In this document: positions 42,001-49,105 of the stretch, in pieces
How the letters are laid out: the number at the start of each line of letters is the position of its first letter
Position numbering within the stretch: position 1 is the stretch's first letter
NCBI RefSeq assembly: GCF_009380215.1
Contig: NZ_WHUG01000003.1
Span: forward strand, 434,001-498,000
DNA from: Rugamonas aquatica
Lineage (GTDB): Bacteria > Pseudomonadota > Gammaproteobacteria > Burkholderiales > Burkholderiaceae_D
Direction: 5' to 3'
DNA: 64,000 nt
Program-made: the position numbers and the translations under genes
The notes under the pieces: generated by a model
What the model saw: only the letters and a program-made list of their open reading frames with translations
Told to the model about the DNA's origin: nothing
Database searches by the model: none

Positions 42001-44322
42001 TCCTTGTTCCGTAAATTGTACGAGCAAGCATGGAAGGATTTGCTGGAGCTTGACCTAAAGCTTGTTAGCAATACCTCTTTGGTCGTAGAGCGCCCACCTG
42101 GGTTTGCGAAGCTAATTGGCAGCACTCCAAAAGTAAGTATCTATCTTCGGGATATTGGGGCGTCAGAACTCGCGCGGCTGTTGGCTGACACAGGTTCCCC
42201 CGTTCTGGCCGTCAGTTTCGAAATCACACCGAAGGCGGTCCAATCTAAGATAAATGTAGTGGGAACGTTCAATGCGTTGTTCGTTGCAGACGCGGAAGTA
42301 AGTCTTCTTGTTGATGGCGAACCATTTGAAGGTAGCGCGGGTAGCCCATCCCTGCTTGACTCAGTTCCTTGGCTGATGGAAGCTCTTCTGTTGGGTCACG
42401 AATTTGGCGCCGGTGGCTTTGAGCGTAACGTCAATTTGTTGCAGATCCAGGAACGTCTTCGAAGACTTAGACTTAGCAAGGTCAAATCGATCGTTTTGAC
42501 ATCTCAAACCGGCTCTGCTCAGGCGATGGAACGCTATCTACATCGTGATGACAGTCGCCCAACGCTACTGGTGACCGGAGCATTCGACTCCCGCCAGCTG
42601 GTTGAGTCAGCCAAAATTGTGTCGGCCTATTTGCATCCGAATCTTCACACGTTCGAGATGTTGCTAGTTCGCCTAGTTCTCTATTTGAACGATGATCAGG
42701 ATCTGCGTGCACTTATTCCTACGGATGCACAATATGCAGCTGCTGCGCAGGCGCCAATTGAGACGGTACGAGATTACTTGGCTGCATTCCGACATGACGA
42801 TGCCAGCAGGGTTGACGCCATCATACCGTTGCTGGCCTACTTTAGCAGCGTTGTGACAGCTCGGCAGGTCGGTGCATTGTTAATCGGCGAGCGCGTATCC
42901 AAGTGGCACGCTATTCTGGCTGAGGTGATCTCAGCCGAAACTGCTGAACGGTTGCTTCTCGAAACAGAAAAGAACTTGGATCTTTTCACGCTCATGCGAG
43001 AACTTGGCATCGATTATGCGCGGCTAAACGAATTGATTCTAGAACTTGGCAGGCCGTCCTTGGTCAGCGAGGCAGATCTGCGCAGACAATTCGAAGTCTG
43101 GAAGAACGATTTGCGCCCCCAGCTACTTGATTGCCTTCGCGAGCACTTTGTTGATAAGTTTGATTCCATTGTTGACTTCACTCCATATAGCGCGATGCGT
43201 GACCTTGAGATCCTCACTTACGACGAGGCTTGGAGCGGGTCCAAGCAAACGGTTGAGCGTATAGACGTTTTGGCTCGTGCTAATGAAGCGTTACCAGGAT
43301 TGTTGTTGGGGAAGACTAATACCAAACTTCCCCCAGTCGGCGAGCTTAGAACAGTCAATCGCAAGGTCATCATGAAAGTTGCTATTCTTGCTAAGACCGT
43401 CTTTGATGCTATTGGCGTGCATCAGTTGCATGAGGTATGGAACAACGGCCCCGGCGATGTTGCGGCTGCTATGGATCGCACGGGTCTGTTAGATTTTCAC
43501 TTTCTAAGCGAAGCCACAGCCCTCACTCTAATTGTACGTTCTGGCCTTTGGCCAAGAGGCACACCACAGTCACTCAGTTTGGTTGACCACGGTCTTACCG
43601 CAGAGGATGTTGCCAGTGCGCGAAAGCGTGTGGAGCAGCAACAGGTAGAGGAAAAGCGACGTAGAAATCTTATTGTGTACGGAGATGCAGAGTTTGATGC
43701 AAGCGATGCTGATTTTGCGAGGCAATTTGCTGAGATGGCTAGCCAGGCAATTTCGGTTGGCGGCTGGGCATCTCGTAGCACTCGACGACTAGCATCCCTC
43801 GTCGCCCAACCGGAGAAGGAAGTAGCCAGCAAAACGGGGAGTGGCCGTGGCATCTCTCGGCTTGCACCCAAAATTCCTGAAACAATTCGTGGCGCAATTG
43901 GCCTTGCTGGTGAACTTCTTGCGTTCCGGTATTTGGAAGCGAGGCATAAAAAGAATTTTACCGACAGCTGTTGGGTTTCGGAAAATCGCAGGAGTCTATT
44001 TCCAGAGAACGGAGACCTCACCTTGGGGTATGACTTTAGAGTCGTCACAACCGAGCGCGAATGGTTGTACGAAGTCAAAGCTACACCTGGCGATCTTTGT
44101 GAGTTTGAGCTGAGCGACAATGAGTACCGTCAAGCAATTTCAGCAGCACCAGATCGTTCGCGGCGTTACCGGATTTTGTTCGTCTTTAATGCTCTGGATC
44201 CTGCTCGTTGTCGAATTGTTGAATTACCCAATCCAGCTTCGGAAACAGGTAATTCTCTTTATAAGATCATTGGTCGCAGTTCGACGCGCATGCGATTTGA
44301 ACTTGAAGAGAAGGGTAGGTAG
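39070..44322 (+). CDS. Giant sacsin-like ATPase with C-terminal PD-(D/E)xK (DUF3883-type) domain
   Basis: A 1750-residue protein. The N-terminus (about 55-260) is a sacsin/HSP90-type GHKL ATPase with ELLQNAHDA, IANGGSGF and GIGNKGVGFRSV. A long middle of over 1300 residues has no recognised domain. The C-terminus (about 1610-1740) is DUF3883/PD-(D/E)xK-like, with D1655 in GYDFRV and E1668/K1670 in YEVKAT. Such fusions are known from restriction-like and defence loci. It lies 108 bp after the preceding gene and is probably the effector nuclease of the cluster; the nuclease role is inferred from the motif. Confidence 0.8.
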   Translation: MDSPPLQNQHDSLPEPVELAAKISPSKELFQIFDAELDTAATAESRGQKVYQSLKSVSKMIGGEYGNRVIYELLQNAHDAQPGGQGKVLIHLIVNSPQEGELLIANGGSGFTRENLDAIRNIASSTKEVGEGIGNKGVGFRSVEALTNDPKVYSCRDVAKLRGSFDGYCFRLATQAEIEERMIFLGMEEHAIAVATSMPRYLAAVPIENQPEHIRTFAYEGYATVVALPLKSAETVTLAIQQLQELINAEAPVLLFLDRIATLTVQATGVPAIRPSLVFTRKADPLALTLTDEADAQFQVVVLGPDRMRWLVARRTLGMAQVLDAVRRSISLESNIERWLSWKGEATVSCAIPLDGGGLAKGRLFNFLPMSADSKSPFRGHLDAPFYTSINRERARSDLPLNIYLLNIAAEVCAEAALALREHVELPPRCIVDFAAWVPAESARISGAFNRRGVDIRSAEVWPTTAGAWKSFGHVVSWPSGSFKVFTSARATKAGVPHIMSSKLAPDRVEAIDALARCFETSCTPSQQTMASWAEIIAESLTPSPKDDRWGKLYSELLHVFGPHGLNSLVGRRILLDRNATVVAAGKDVYVRHDSGRRRKGDGPPLPPAALARKLTILAEEIIVRETAGPFERAGLWRPYDATEILERLPSLFTERQADSRREAALLWAFDVWRHDANAVTRVLRSADVHVLTGLGWISASSASFSQTWTEVGADLSVYLGEARSICVESANAAQAMLVDISAWPGDAKGLKQDWVRFLISAGVSDGLIPVPAKVPDGPMAGSTWAYYFRTGKFPALDAIWLSKANFVDPHHPQTSYWRMGQAWTLPGQLIVGGLSDDARRRFAVLVVKHLQSHGNKYFTFSLHRRGREARHQDIQTYFTPLVTFLASAAWFPMESPGTLQFHPIATGWLLTERRSEPKFIAQAPEEIVALLTKDDATTAILSDRPFRLNVWKAKSSAPQRLQALAEVCEIVTQHERSLFRKLYEQAWKDLLELDLKLVSNTSLVVERPPGFAKLIGSTPKVSIYLRDIGASELARLLADTGSPVLAVSFEITPKAVQSKINVVGTFNALFVADAEVSLLVDGEPFEGSAGSPSLLDSVPWLMEALLLGHEFGAGGFERNVNLLQIQERLRRLRLSKVKSIVLTSQTGSAQAMERYLHRDDSRPTLLVTGAFDSRQLVESAKIVSAYLHPNLHTFEMLLVRLVLYLNDDQDLRALIPTDAQYAAAAQAPIETVRDYLAAFRHDDASRVDAIIPLLAYFSSVVTARQVGALLIGERVSKWHAILAEVISAETAERLLLETEKNLDLFTLMRELGIDYARLNELILELGRPSLVSEADLRRQFEVWKNDLRPQLLDCLREHFVDKFDSIVDFTPYSAMRDLEILTYDEAWSGSKQTVERIDVLARANEALPGLLLGKTNTKLPPVGELRTVNRKVIMKVAILAKTVFDAIGVHQLHEVWNNGPGDVAAAMDRTGLLDFHFLSEATALTLIVRSGLWPRGTPQSLSLVDHGLTAEDVASARKRVEQQQVEEKRRRNLIVYGDAEFDASDADFARQFAEMASQAISVGGWASRSTRRLASLVAQPEKEVASKTGSGRGISRLAPKIPETIRGAIGLAGELLAFRYLEARHKKNFTDSCWVSENRRSLFPENGDLTLGYDFRVVTTEREWLYEVKATPGDLCEFELSDNEYRQAISAAPDRSRRYRILFVFNALDPARCRIVELPNPASETGNSLYKIIGRSSTRMRFELEEKGR

Positions 44323-44334
44323 TTGCCCCTAGCA

Positions 44335-44597
44335 GTGCGACGCCGAGCTTAATACGTCGCTGAGCAGCCGCTTAGCTAACCACGCAAGCCTTTCGCATCT
44401 GGCAGCACCTTCTGATACCAGCTCTGGCCGCACCCGGCGCCAGCGGACGCACGTGCCGTGCTGGTCCAGCTGCTTGGCGTTGATGGCCTAGTCGCAAGCG
44501 CAGCGCTTTTGGATCAGCGCGCCGCCGGTGGTCGCTTCAAGGTTGATGGCGTGGTGTTGCCGCTCGGAGCGGCTCCGTTGATGTTGACCTGGTAGTA
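44335..44597 (-). pseudogene. Degenerate coding remnant, origin unknown
   Basis: The minus strand reads as protein-like, GC-rich sequence (for example ATTGGALIQKRCACD, then a stop, then AINAKQLDQHGTCVRWRRV) with an internal TAG and a frame change. It differs in composition from the AT-rich cargo before it. It occupies most of the 338-bp gap between the giant ATPase gene and the next small ORF. I cannot name the parent gene. Confidence 0.4.
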
Positions 44598-44660
44598 GCG
44601 TTCGACCTGATTCAATTTGTAGTGCATGGTATATTTGCCCGTTCTTATAACGGAGGCGAT

Positions 44661-44960
44661 ATGCGATTTAATTTTGATTTCAACGATTCGAAATATTTAG
44701 CGGAAGTTTTTATAGAGCCGAAGACTGAATCTGCGACAGTCAAGATCAGTGAAAAAAACAGGAGCACGGGTGTCGCAGATACCATTGGTGCATATCTCCT
44801 CAATACGGTGCCACCAGATGAAATGGAAACGGAGAAAATGCAGCGTCGAATTGCGCAGCAAGCAATCGAACGTTTCGCCGGCGGAAGCCCTAAGAATTTC
44901 CACTTTAATTTCGACTTAACGAAACACGATGAGCCGATGAATTTGGATCTTGCTGGCTGA
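44661..44960 (+). CDS. Small protein of unknown function near the right end
   Basis: A 99-residue ORF with GGAGG before ATG 44661; an upstream in-frame start lacks a good site. The sequence begins and ends with similar Phe/Asn/Asp-rich stretches (FNFDFNDSKY and FHFNFDLTKHDEP), which look like matched beta-hairpins. No family is recognised. Confidence 0.5.
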   Translation: MRFNFDFNDSKYLAEVFIEPKTESATVKISEKNRSTGVADTIGAYLLNTVPPDEMETEKMQRRIAQQAIERFAGGSPKNFHFNFDLTKHDEPMNLDLAG

Positions 44961-44965
44961 TTGCA

Positions 44966-45222
44966 TCACGCCACCCTCGCAGTTTCACGCTCGTGTATGA
45001 AATTCGCCAGGATCCGTGCCCGCGCCATCGGCGGACACACGTTGTTTCCGCATATGTGTACCTGCGCCGATTTCGTCAGCTTCACGCGCGGCAGCGCAAG
45101 TGGATTCCCCTCAGCCTGGTGGCCGTCCTTGCAGAGTTTGAGCGCGGGCAGGATTGCCTCCAGGCCATTGAAACCGGAGCACATGTCGGTGGTACTGGCG
45201 GCGAGCCAGACTGAATCGCCCT
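44966..45222 (-). pseudogene. IS66 TnpB-like N-terminal fragment joined to unrelated sequence
   Basis: The minus strand reads SVWLAASTTDMCSGFNGLEA at about 45157-45213, close to the conserved start of IS66-family TnpB (usually ...TDMRKGFDGLAAL). After that the frame continues into unrelated sequence to a stop at 44966. No IS66 TnpA or TnpC and no complete ends are present, so this is debris near the transposon's right end. Confidence 0.4.
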
Positions 45223-45289
45223 TGAGTTGACTAAACGCTCGTTAGCCTCAAAATACTGACCGAGGACAGCTTATGGTCGACGCCCAGAA

Positions 45290-45446
45290 GGCAAGAATAT
45301 GGTTCCGGAATCTGGCAAGGGCAAAGTTATGGTTCCGGTCTGAAAAAATGCGGGCCAAACTGACTTAATATTTCACGGTGCCGGGTGGTGAACTGAGGAT
45401 TTCGCGGCAAAGTTATGCCATCCGGTGGCGGCAAGGTTATGGGTCT
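45290..45446 (+). repeat. Right-end transposase-binding-type repeats (four)
   Basis: Four similar sites, all pointing the same way: GGCAAGAATATGGTTCC (45290-45306), GGCAAAGTTATGGTTCC (45320-45336), GGCAAAGTTATGCCATCC (45406-45423), and GGCAAGGTTATGGGTCT (45430-45446), which runs into the terminal repeat. A multi-site right end is typical of Tn7-like elements. Confidence 0.82.
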
Positions 45447-45453
45447 AGGCACA
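45435..45453 (-). repeat. Right terminal inverted repeat
   Basis: GGTTATGGGTCTAGGCACA, the exact reverse complement of the left terminal repeat at 23151-23169. Confidence 0.95.
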
Positions 45454-45458
45454 AGTTT
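45454..45458. repeat. Target-site duplication AGTTT, right copy
   Basis: Matches 23146-23150 and directly follows the ACA end. Confidence 0.93.
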
Positions 45459-45502
45459 GTTACTGGAACCATAACTTCGCCGTTGGGCAAAGATATGATT
45501 CC
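45458..45502 (+). mobile_element. Relic left end of an older related transposon
   Basis: These 45 bases align without gaps to the left end of the intact element (23151-23195), with 33 identical by my count. Shared features are the initial TGT, CCATAAC, the GCC boundary and the following GGCAAAG.TATG..TCC repeat. The relic starts at the last base of the right AGTTT copy. The rest of the old element is missing; asparaginase gene sequence begins 40 bp later. Confidence 0.75.
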
Positions 45503-45542
45503 AAGTCGCGTCCAGGGACCTTGCCCCGGACTATCCCACGTT

Positions 45543-46631
45543 TCAGTAGGTGTAGAACATGCGCTGGATTTCCTTGCTGTCGCTGGTCTTGGTCAGGGCC
45601 AGCATCAGCAGGATGCGCGCTTTTTGCGGGTTCAGCGTATCGGAAACGACGAAGTCCAGCTCGTCGTCATTGGCTTCGCCGTTGCGCGCCACGATGCCCT
45701 GGCCGACGCGCGCCGAACGCACGATCAGTACGCCTTGCTTGCGGGCCGCCGTCAGCGAAGGCACGACCTTGGAAGCCAGGCTGCCGTCGCCGACGCCGGC
45801 GTGGATGATGCCCTTGGCGCCTGCGCCCACCAGCGCGTTCAGTGCCACCGGATTGACGTTGGCGTAGCCGTAGACGATGTCGACCTGCGGCAGCGCGTCC
45901 AGCTTGCTGATGTCAAACTCAGTGTCGGCCGTGTGCTTGCGGGTCGACGCGTGGTAGAAGTAAGGCTTGTTGCCCTGGAAGTAGCCCAGCATGCCCAGTT
46001 CCGGGGTCTTGAAGCTGTCCGGGGTCGAGGTGTTGGTCTTGGTGACGTCGCGGGCGCCATGGATCTGGTCGTTCATCGCCACCAGCACGCCCTTGCCGAC
46101 GGCTTCCTTGCTGGCCGCCAGCAACACCGCGTTGTACAGGTTGATCGGGCCGTCGGCCGACAGCGCGGTGCCCGGACGCATGGCGCCCACCAGCACTACC
46201 GGCTTGCGGCTCTTGACCACCAGGTCCAGGAAGTAGGCGGTTTCTTCCAGCGTGTCGGTGCCGTGGGTGATGACGACGCCGTCCACGTCGGACTGGGCCA
46301 GCAGCGTGTTGACGCGCTTCGCCAGCGTCAGCCAGTGTTCGTTGCTCATGTTTTCGCTGGCGATCTGGAACACTTGCTCGCCCTTGACCTGGGCCACCTT
46401 GGCCAGTTCCGGCACGGCCGCGATCAGGCGATCGACGCCGACCGTGGCGGCGGTGTAGCCGACCGTGGTGGTGGTGGTGGCGCCGCTGCCGGCGATGGTG
46501 CCGCCGGTGGCCAAGATGGTCACATGGGCCGATGGCGTGGCGTCAGCGGCGCGGACAGCTGGAACGGCCCCGGCCAAGAGCGCCAAGGCGCACAGCGCGG
46601 ACAAAACACGGGAAGAAATAGGAACGAACAT
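45543..46631 (-). CDS. ansB: Type II (periplasmic) L-asparaginase
   Basis: A 362-residue asparaginase with a cleavable signal peptide (about 1-28, AVRA/ADA). It has both catalytic threonine motifs: ILATGGTIAGSG and VITHGTDTLEETAYFLD, the latter including the Thr-Asp pair and, further on, the Lys region (LVGAMRPGTALSADG). It hydrolyses asparagine, and usually some glutamine, to the acid and ammonia in the periplasm. It is the first chromosomal gene right of the transposon. Confidence 0.93.
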   Translation of the reverse strand: MFVPISSRVLSALCALALLAGAVPAVRAADATPSAHVTILATGGTIAGSGATTTTTVGYTAATVGVDRLIAAVPELAKVAQVKGEQVFQIASENMSNEHWLTLAKRVNTLLAQSDVDGVVITHGTDTLEETAYFLDLVVKSRKPVVLVGAMRPGTALSADGPINLYNAVLLAASKEAVGKGVLVAMNDQIHGARDVTKTNTSTPDSFKTPELGMLGYFQGNKPYFYHASTRKHTADTEFDISKLDALPQVDIVYGYANVNPVALNALVGAGAKGIIHAGVGDGSLASKVVPSLTAARKQGVLIVRSARVGQGIVARNGEANDDELDFVVSDTLNPQKARILLMLALTKTSDSKEIQRMFYTY

Positions 46632-46657
46632 AGAGTCTCCAAGAAAGATAAGGTAAT

Positions 46658-46690
46658 GGACAGGGTCTGATCCCGAAAGAGGCCAGACCC
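46658..46690. repeat. Short imperfect palindrome between porin and asparaginase genes
   Basis: GGGTCTG...CAGACCC arms separated by about 14 bases, in the 93-bp gap between the porin stop and the asparaginase start. It lacks a clear T-run and may be a degenerate REP-type repeat or weak terminator. Confidence 0.35.
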
Positions 46691-46724
46691 CGGTGCTGCT
46701 TTGTGGGTTTTATTCGCCGGGATG

Positions 46725-47732
46725 TCAGAACTTGTGTCGGATCCCGACCGCCAGTGCTCGCGATCCATTTCCAGCAGCCGGCGCGCTGCCGCCGCTGGAG
46801 GCATCGCCCACCACATTGGTGGCGGCCAGCTCGTTGCGGATGGTGCCGTATGAACTGTAGAGGTTGGTGCGTTTGGAAAGCGTGTAGGTATAGCCCACCG
46901 CAAACTGTCGTCCGCCCTGCTTGGTCGCGGAACGGTCCTGCTTTTTCACATACGAGGCCAGCAGCTTGCCCTGTCCGAGCGGCACGGAGGCGCCCAGCAG
47001 GAAGTCGCGGAAATCACCGCCGATGTCGTTCTTTTCGGTTTCAAACGCGGCGTGCACAGTCGCGGGGCCGAAGTTGTAGCTGGCGCCCAGCAAGACCTCT
47101 TTCAGCGTATTGAAAGAAGTGACCTTCAGGCTGTCATAGGCCAGGGTTCCCACCAGCGGGCCTGCGGCGTAGTCGACGGAAAAAGCGATGGTACGGCCCA
47201 AGGAGCTATCGCCGGCCTGTTCGCCGAAACCATACATCACGGTGGCCGACAGTCCATTCAGCTTGGGCGTTGCATAGCTGACGGTGTTATTGGTACGTGC
47301 CGTGCCGATGCTCATCAGGTTGGTGGCGGAGCCGGTAAAGCCGGTTTCAAAAGGATCGATGCCGTCCAGCGCGATGAAGATCGGGTTGCATTGACGGCCC
47401 AGGTTGATGGTGCCGGCGCTGGTAGTCAGGCCGACATAGGCATGGCGGCCGAACAAGGCGCCGTTCTGGCGCGCCTTGCCGGTGTCGAGATCGAGCCCGT
47501 TCTCCAGCACGAAGTGGGCGTTCATGCCATTGCCCAGGTCTTCCTGCCCCTTGAAGCCCAGCCGGCTGCCGGACTGCACGCCAGTGGCCAGCTTGGTGAC
47601 CGAGCCTTCGGCGCCACCTGTTTCGCGGGCGATGCCCGCGTCCAGTATGCCGTAGACGGTGATGCCGGATTGCGCCGAGGCGGCGCCGGCTGCGGAGGCG
47701 AGCAAGAAACCAGCTACTAATGATGCTTTCAT
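46725..47732 (-). CDS. Gram-negative porin (trimeric, betaproteobacterial type)
   Basis: A 335-residue outer-membrane porin. It has a signal peptide (about 1-20, ASAQSG), then the family's SGITVYGILDAGI first strand, the GSRLGFKGQEDLGNG motif and a C-terminal strand ending in Phe (LAVGIRHKF). ATG 47732 (MKASLVAGF) is the start; the open frame to 47843 is not supported. It forms 16-stranded channels for small solutes. Confidence 0.92.
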   Translation of the reverse strand: MKASLVAGFLLASAAGAASAQSGITVYGILDAGIARETGGAEGSVTKLATGVQSGSRLGFKGQEDLGNGMNAHFVLENGLDLDTGKARQNGALFGRHAYVGLTTSAGTINLGRQCNPIFIALDGIDPFETGFTGSATNLMSIGTARTNNTVSYATPKLNGLSATVMYGFGEQAGDSSLGRTIAFSVDYAAGPLVGTLAYDSLKVTSFNTLKEVLLGASYNFGPATVHAAFETEKNDIGGDFRDFLLGASVPLGQGKLLASYVKKQDRSATKQGGRQFAVGYTYTLSKRTNLYSSYGTIRNELAATNVVGDASSGGSAPAAGNGSRALAVGIRHKF

Positions 47733-48214
47733 AAACGATCCAATAAGAGTGTGTGATAGGTACAAACACGCGACCGGGCGCACTGGAACGCCGCACCCGG
47801 GAAATCGAGGGCGCAGCGATACCCGCCGGACCTGCGGGAGCAAGGTCCGGGCTCGGTCAGCCGTGAGTTAGCGATGGAGTGGCGCGCAAGCGGCGCCGCC
47901 AGACAGGCGGTGCCGGCGCTTACGTCAGGAAGCTGGCCTGCGCGTTTGGGCGGGAATTACTTTGTTCATTTTTCTTTGTCTCCGTTGTTGTGTAGTAAAA
48001 AGCGATTCGAAGCGAATGACCGTCATCGAATATACTTTTCACAACAGAGATAGCACTATCCGTGCCATAGGAATGGCAAGCCGGACTATTGAACCAAGCT
48101 ATTGATTACTTGAGGTTTTTTTGAGATGGGTGGGGCCAGGCGCCGGTGCCAGAGTATGAATTGTCATACTCGGACCGTGAGCTGAGTATTAATTTCGTTA
48201 CCGCCGCCGCGAAT
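47733..48214. other. Intergenic region upstream of the porin gene
   Basis: 482 bp holding the minus-strand porin promoter region. The right half (about 48000-48160) is AT-richer and contains no ORF that I trust. I see no further structured element. Confidence 0.4.
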
Positions 48215-48583
48215 TCACTTACGCGCCGTATGGAAGGTGATCGCGTAACCATCGGGATCAGCCGCGACAAAGAAGCGACCGAAGGGGCCGTCGGCCAGTG
48301 GGCTGAGGATCGCGCCGCCCCGCTGGACGACCAGGTCGTGCAATGCGTCAGCGTCGGCGCACGCAATCCAGAGTGCCATGCCGACACCGAGAGGCCCGGT
48401 TTCGGGAAGCACACGCAGAGGCACGCGCAGCGCCAGGGGGATAGGCTCAGTCTTGAAAATCACTGCACCCGGAGGACAGTGCTCCGAGGCCTCGAAACCG
48501 AAGATTTCGAGGTAAAACTTGCGCGAGGCGGCGAGGTCCCGCACTTGCAATGCAATGAAGTCGGGGCCGATTGGGGTTGTCAT
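48215..48583 (-). CDS. VOC-family (glyoxalase/bleomycin-resistance-like) protein
   Basis: A 122-residue vicinal-oxygen-chelate fold protein with paired beta-alpha-beta-beta-beta units (DFIALQVRDLAASRKFYLEIFGF; GPFGRFFVAADPDGYAITF). AGGAG lies five bases before ATG 48583. It is divergent from a MarR regulator across a 54-bp gap with a repeat operator, so it is probably the regulator's main target. The substrate is unknown. Confidence 0.87.
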   Translation of the reverse strand: MTTPIGPDFIALQVRDLAASRKFYLEIFGFEASEHCPPGAVIFKTEPIPLALRVPLRVLPETGPLGVGMALWIACADADALHDLVVQRGGAILSPLADGPFGRFFVAADPDGYAITFHTARK

Positions 48584-48604
48584 AGAAGCTCCTATTGAGT
48601 AATA

Positions 48605-48637
48605 TAAGGGTCCTGATGTTAATGTAAGGTCCCTGAT
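48605..48637. promoter_or_regulatory. Tandem TAAGG-TCC-TGAT operator between VOC and marR genes
   Basis: TAAGGGTCCTGAT (48605-48617) and TAAGGTCCCTGAT (48625-48637) repeat with a 20-bp period (two helical turns). The second copy abuts the MarR ATG, so binding would block both divergent genes. Confidence 0.6.
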
Positions 48638-49105
48638 ATGTCAACAGCAAAGCCAGCAGCTCGCAGCGGAGTCGACTGGATCGGCTACAACCTCAAGATC
48701 ACGCAACATCGGTTGAGGCAACGCCTGGATGCCGAACTCGCGCGGGTCGGCATCACGGCACCGCAGAACGCCGTCCTGCTTGCCGTCGCGGGCAATCCGC
48801 GCATCTCGAATGCCGAGTTAGCGCGCGCGGCGTTCGTGACGCCGCAAACCATGCAAGGAATTCTGGTCAATCTTGAACGCGGTGGCCTGATTATGCGTAG
48901 CCCGCACCCGGACCATGGCCGGGTCATCATGACTGAGCTGACAGCGACGGGTCAAAAGGCTGTCGCCGAGGGCGCGAAGGCTGCGGACGTTGTGGAGCGG
49001 AAGATGCTCTCCACGCTGTCAGATAAAGAGGCGCAGCTTCTTTGCGAGCTGCTCAAGCGGTGTGCAGCTGCGCTGGATGACGAGGCCGCTACGCCTACGG
49101 CTTGA
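48638..49105 (+). CDS. MarR-family transcriptional regulator
   Basis: A 155-residue winged-HTH dimeric regulator. The recognition region is RISNAELARAAFVTPQTMQGIL and the wing follows as GGLIMRSPHPDHGRV. Length and helical flanks fit the family. It is predicted to repress the divergent VOC gene and itself through the tandem repeats at 48605-48637. Its 3' end overlaps the convergent DsrE-like gene by 11 bp. Confidence 0.9.
   Translation: MSTAKPAARSGVDWIGYNLKITQHRLRQRLDAELARVGITAPQNAVLLAVAGNPRISNAELARAAFVTPQTMQGILVNLERGGLIMRSPHPDHGRVIMTELTATGQKAVAEGAKAADVVERKMLSTLSDKEAQLLCELLKRCAAALDDEAATPTA

Larger units (their letters stand above)
23151..45453. mobile_element. Complete Tn7-like transposon (22,303 bp) with TnsAB fusion and defence-like cargo
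   Basis: The element is bounded by perfect 19-bp terminal inverted repeats starting TGT and ending ACA, with a 5-bp AGTTT duplication outside. Internal transposase-binding-type repeats (consensus GGCAAAGTTATGnnTCC) lie at both ends. It encodes the TnsAB fusion, TniB/TnsC and TniQ/TnsD homologues, plus cargo on both sides. The tRNA-proximal position and the absence of any CRISPR array or cas gene indicate TniQ-directed attachment-site targeting. Base composition is clearly more AT-rich than in the flanks. Confidence 0.93.

Noticed and set aside
33418..44322. BREX, DISARM, Dnd or a standard type I/III restriction system
   Set aside because: No PglZ, Lon-like, PLD/helicase (DrmA/DrmC), Dnd or HsdR/Res-type helicase gene is present. 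The only shared element is an adenine methyltransferase.
44622..44660. Earlier start for the 99-residue ORF near the right transposon end
   Set aside because: The ATG at 44661 has GGAGG directly upstream, while the earlier in-frame start has none.
23151..45453. CRISPR-associated transposon
   Set aside because: No repeat-spacer array and no cas-like gene could be seen between the ends, despite the TnsAB/TniB/TniQ set.
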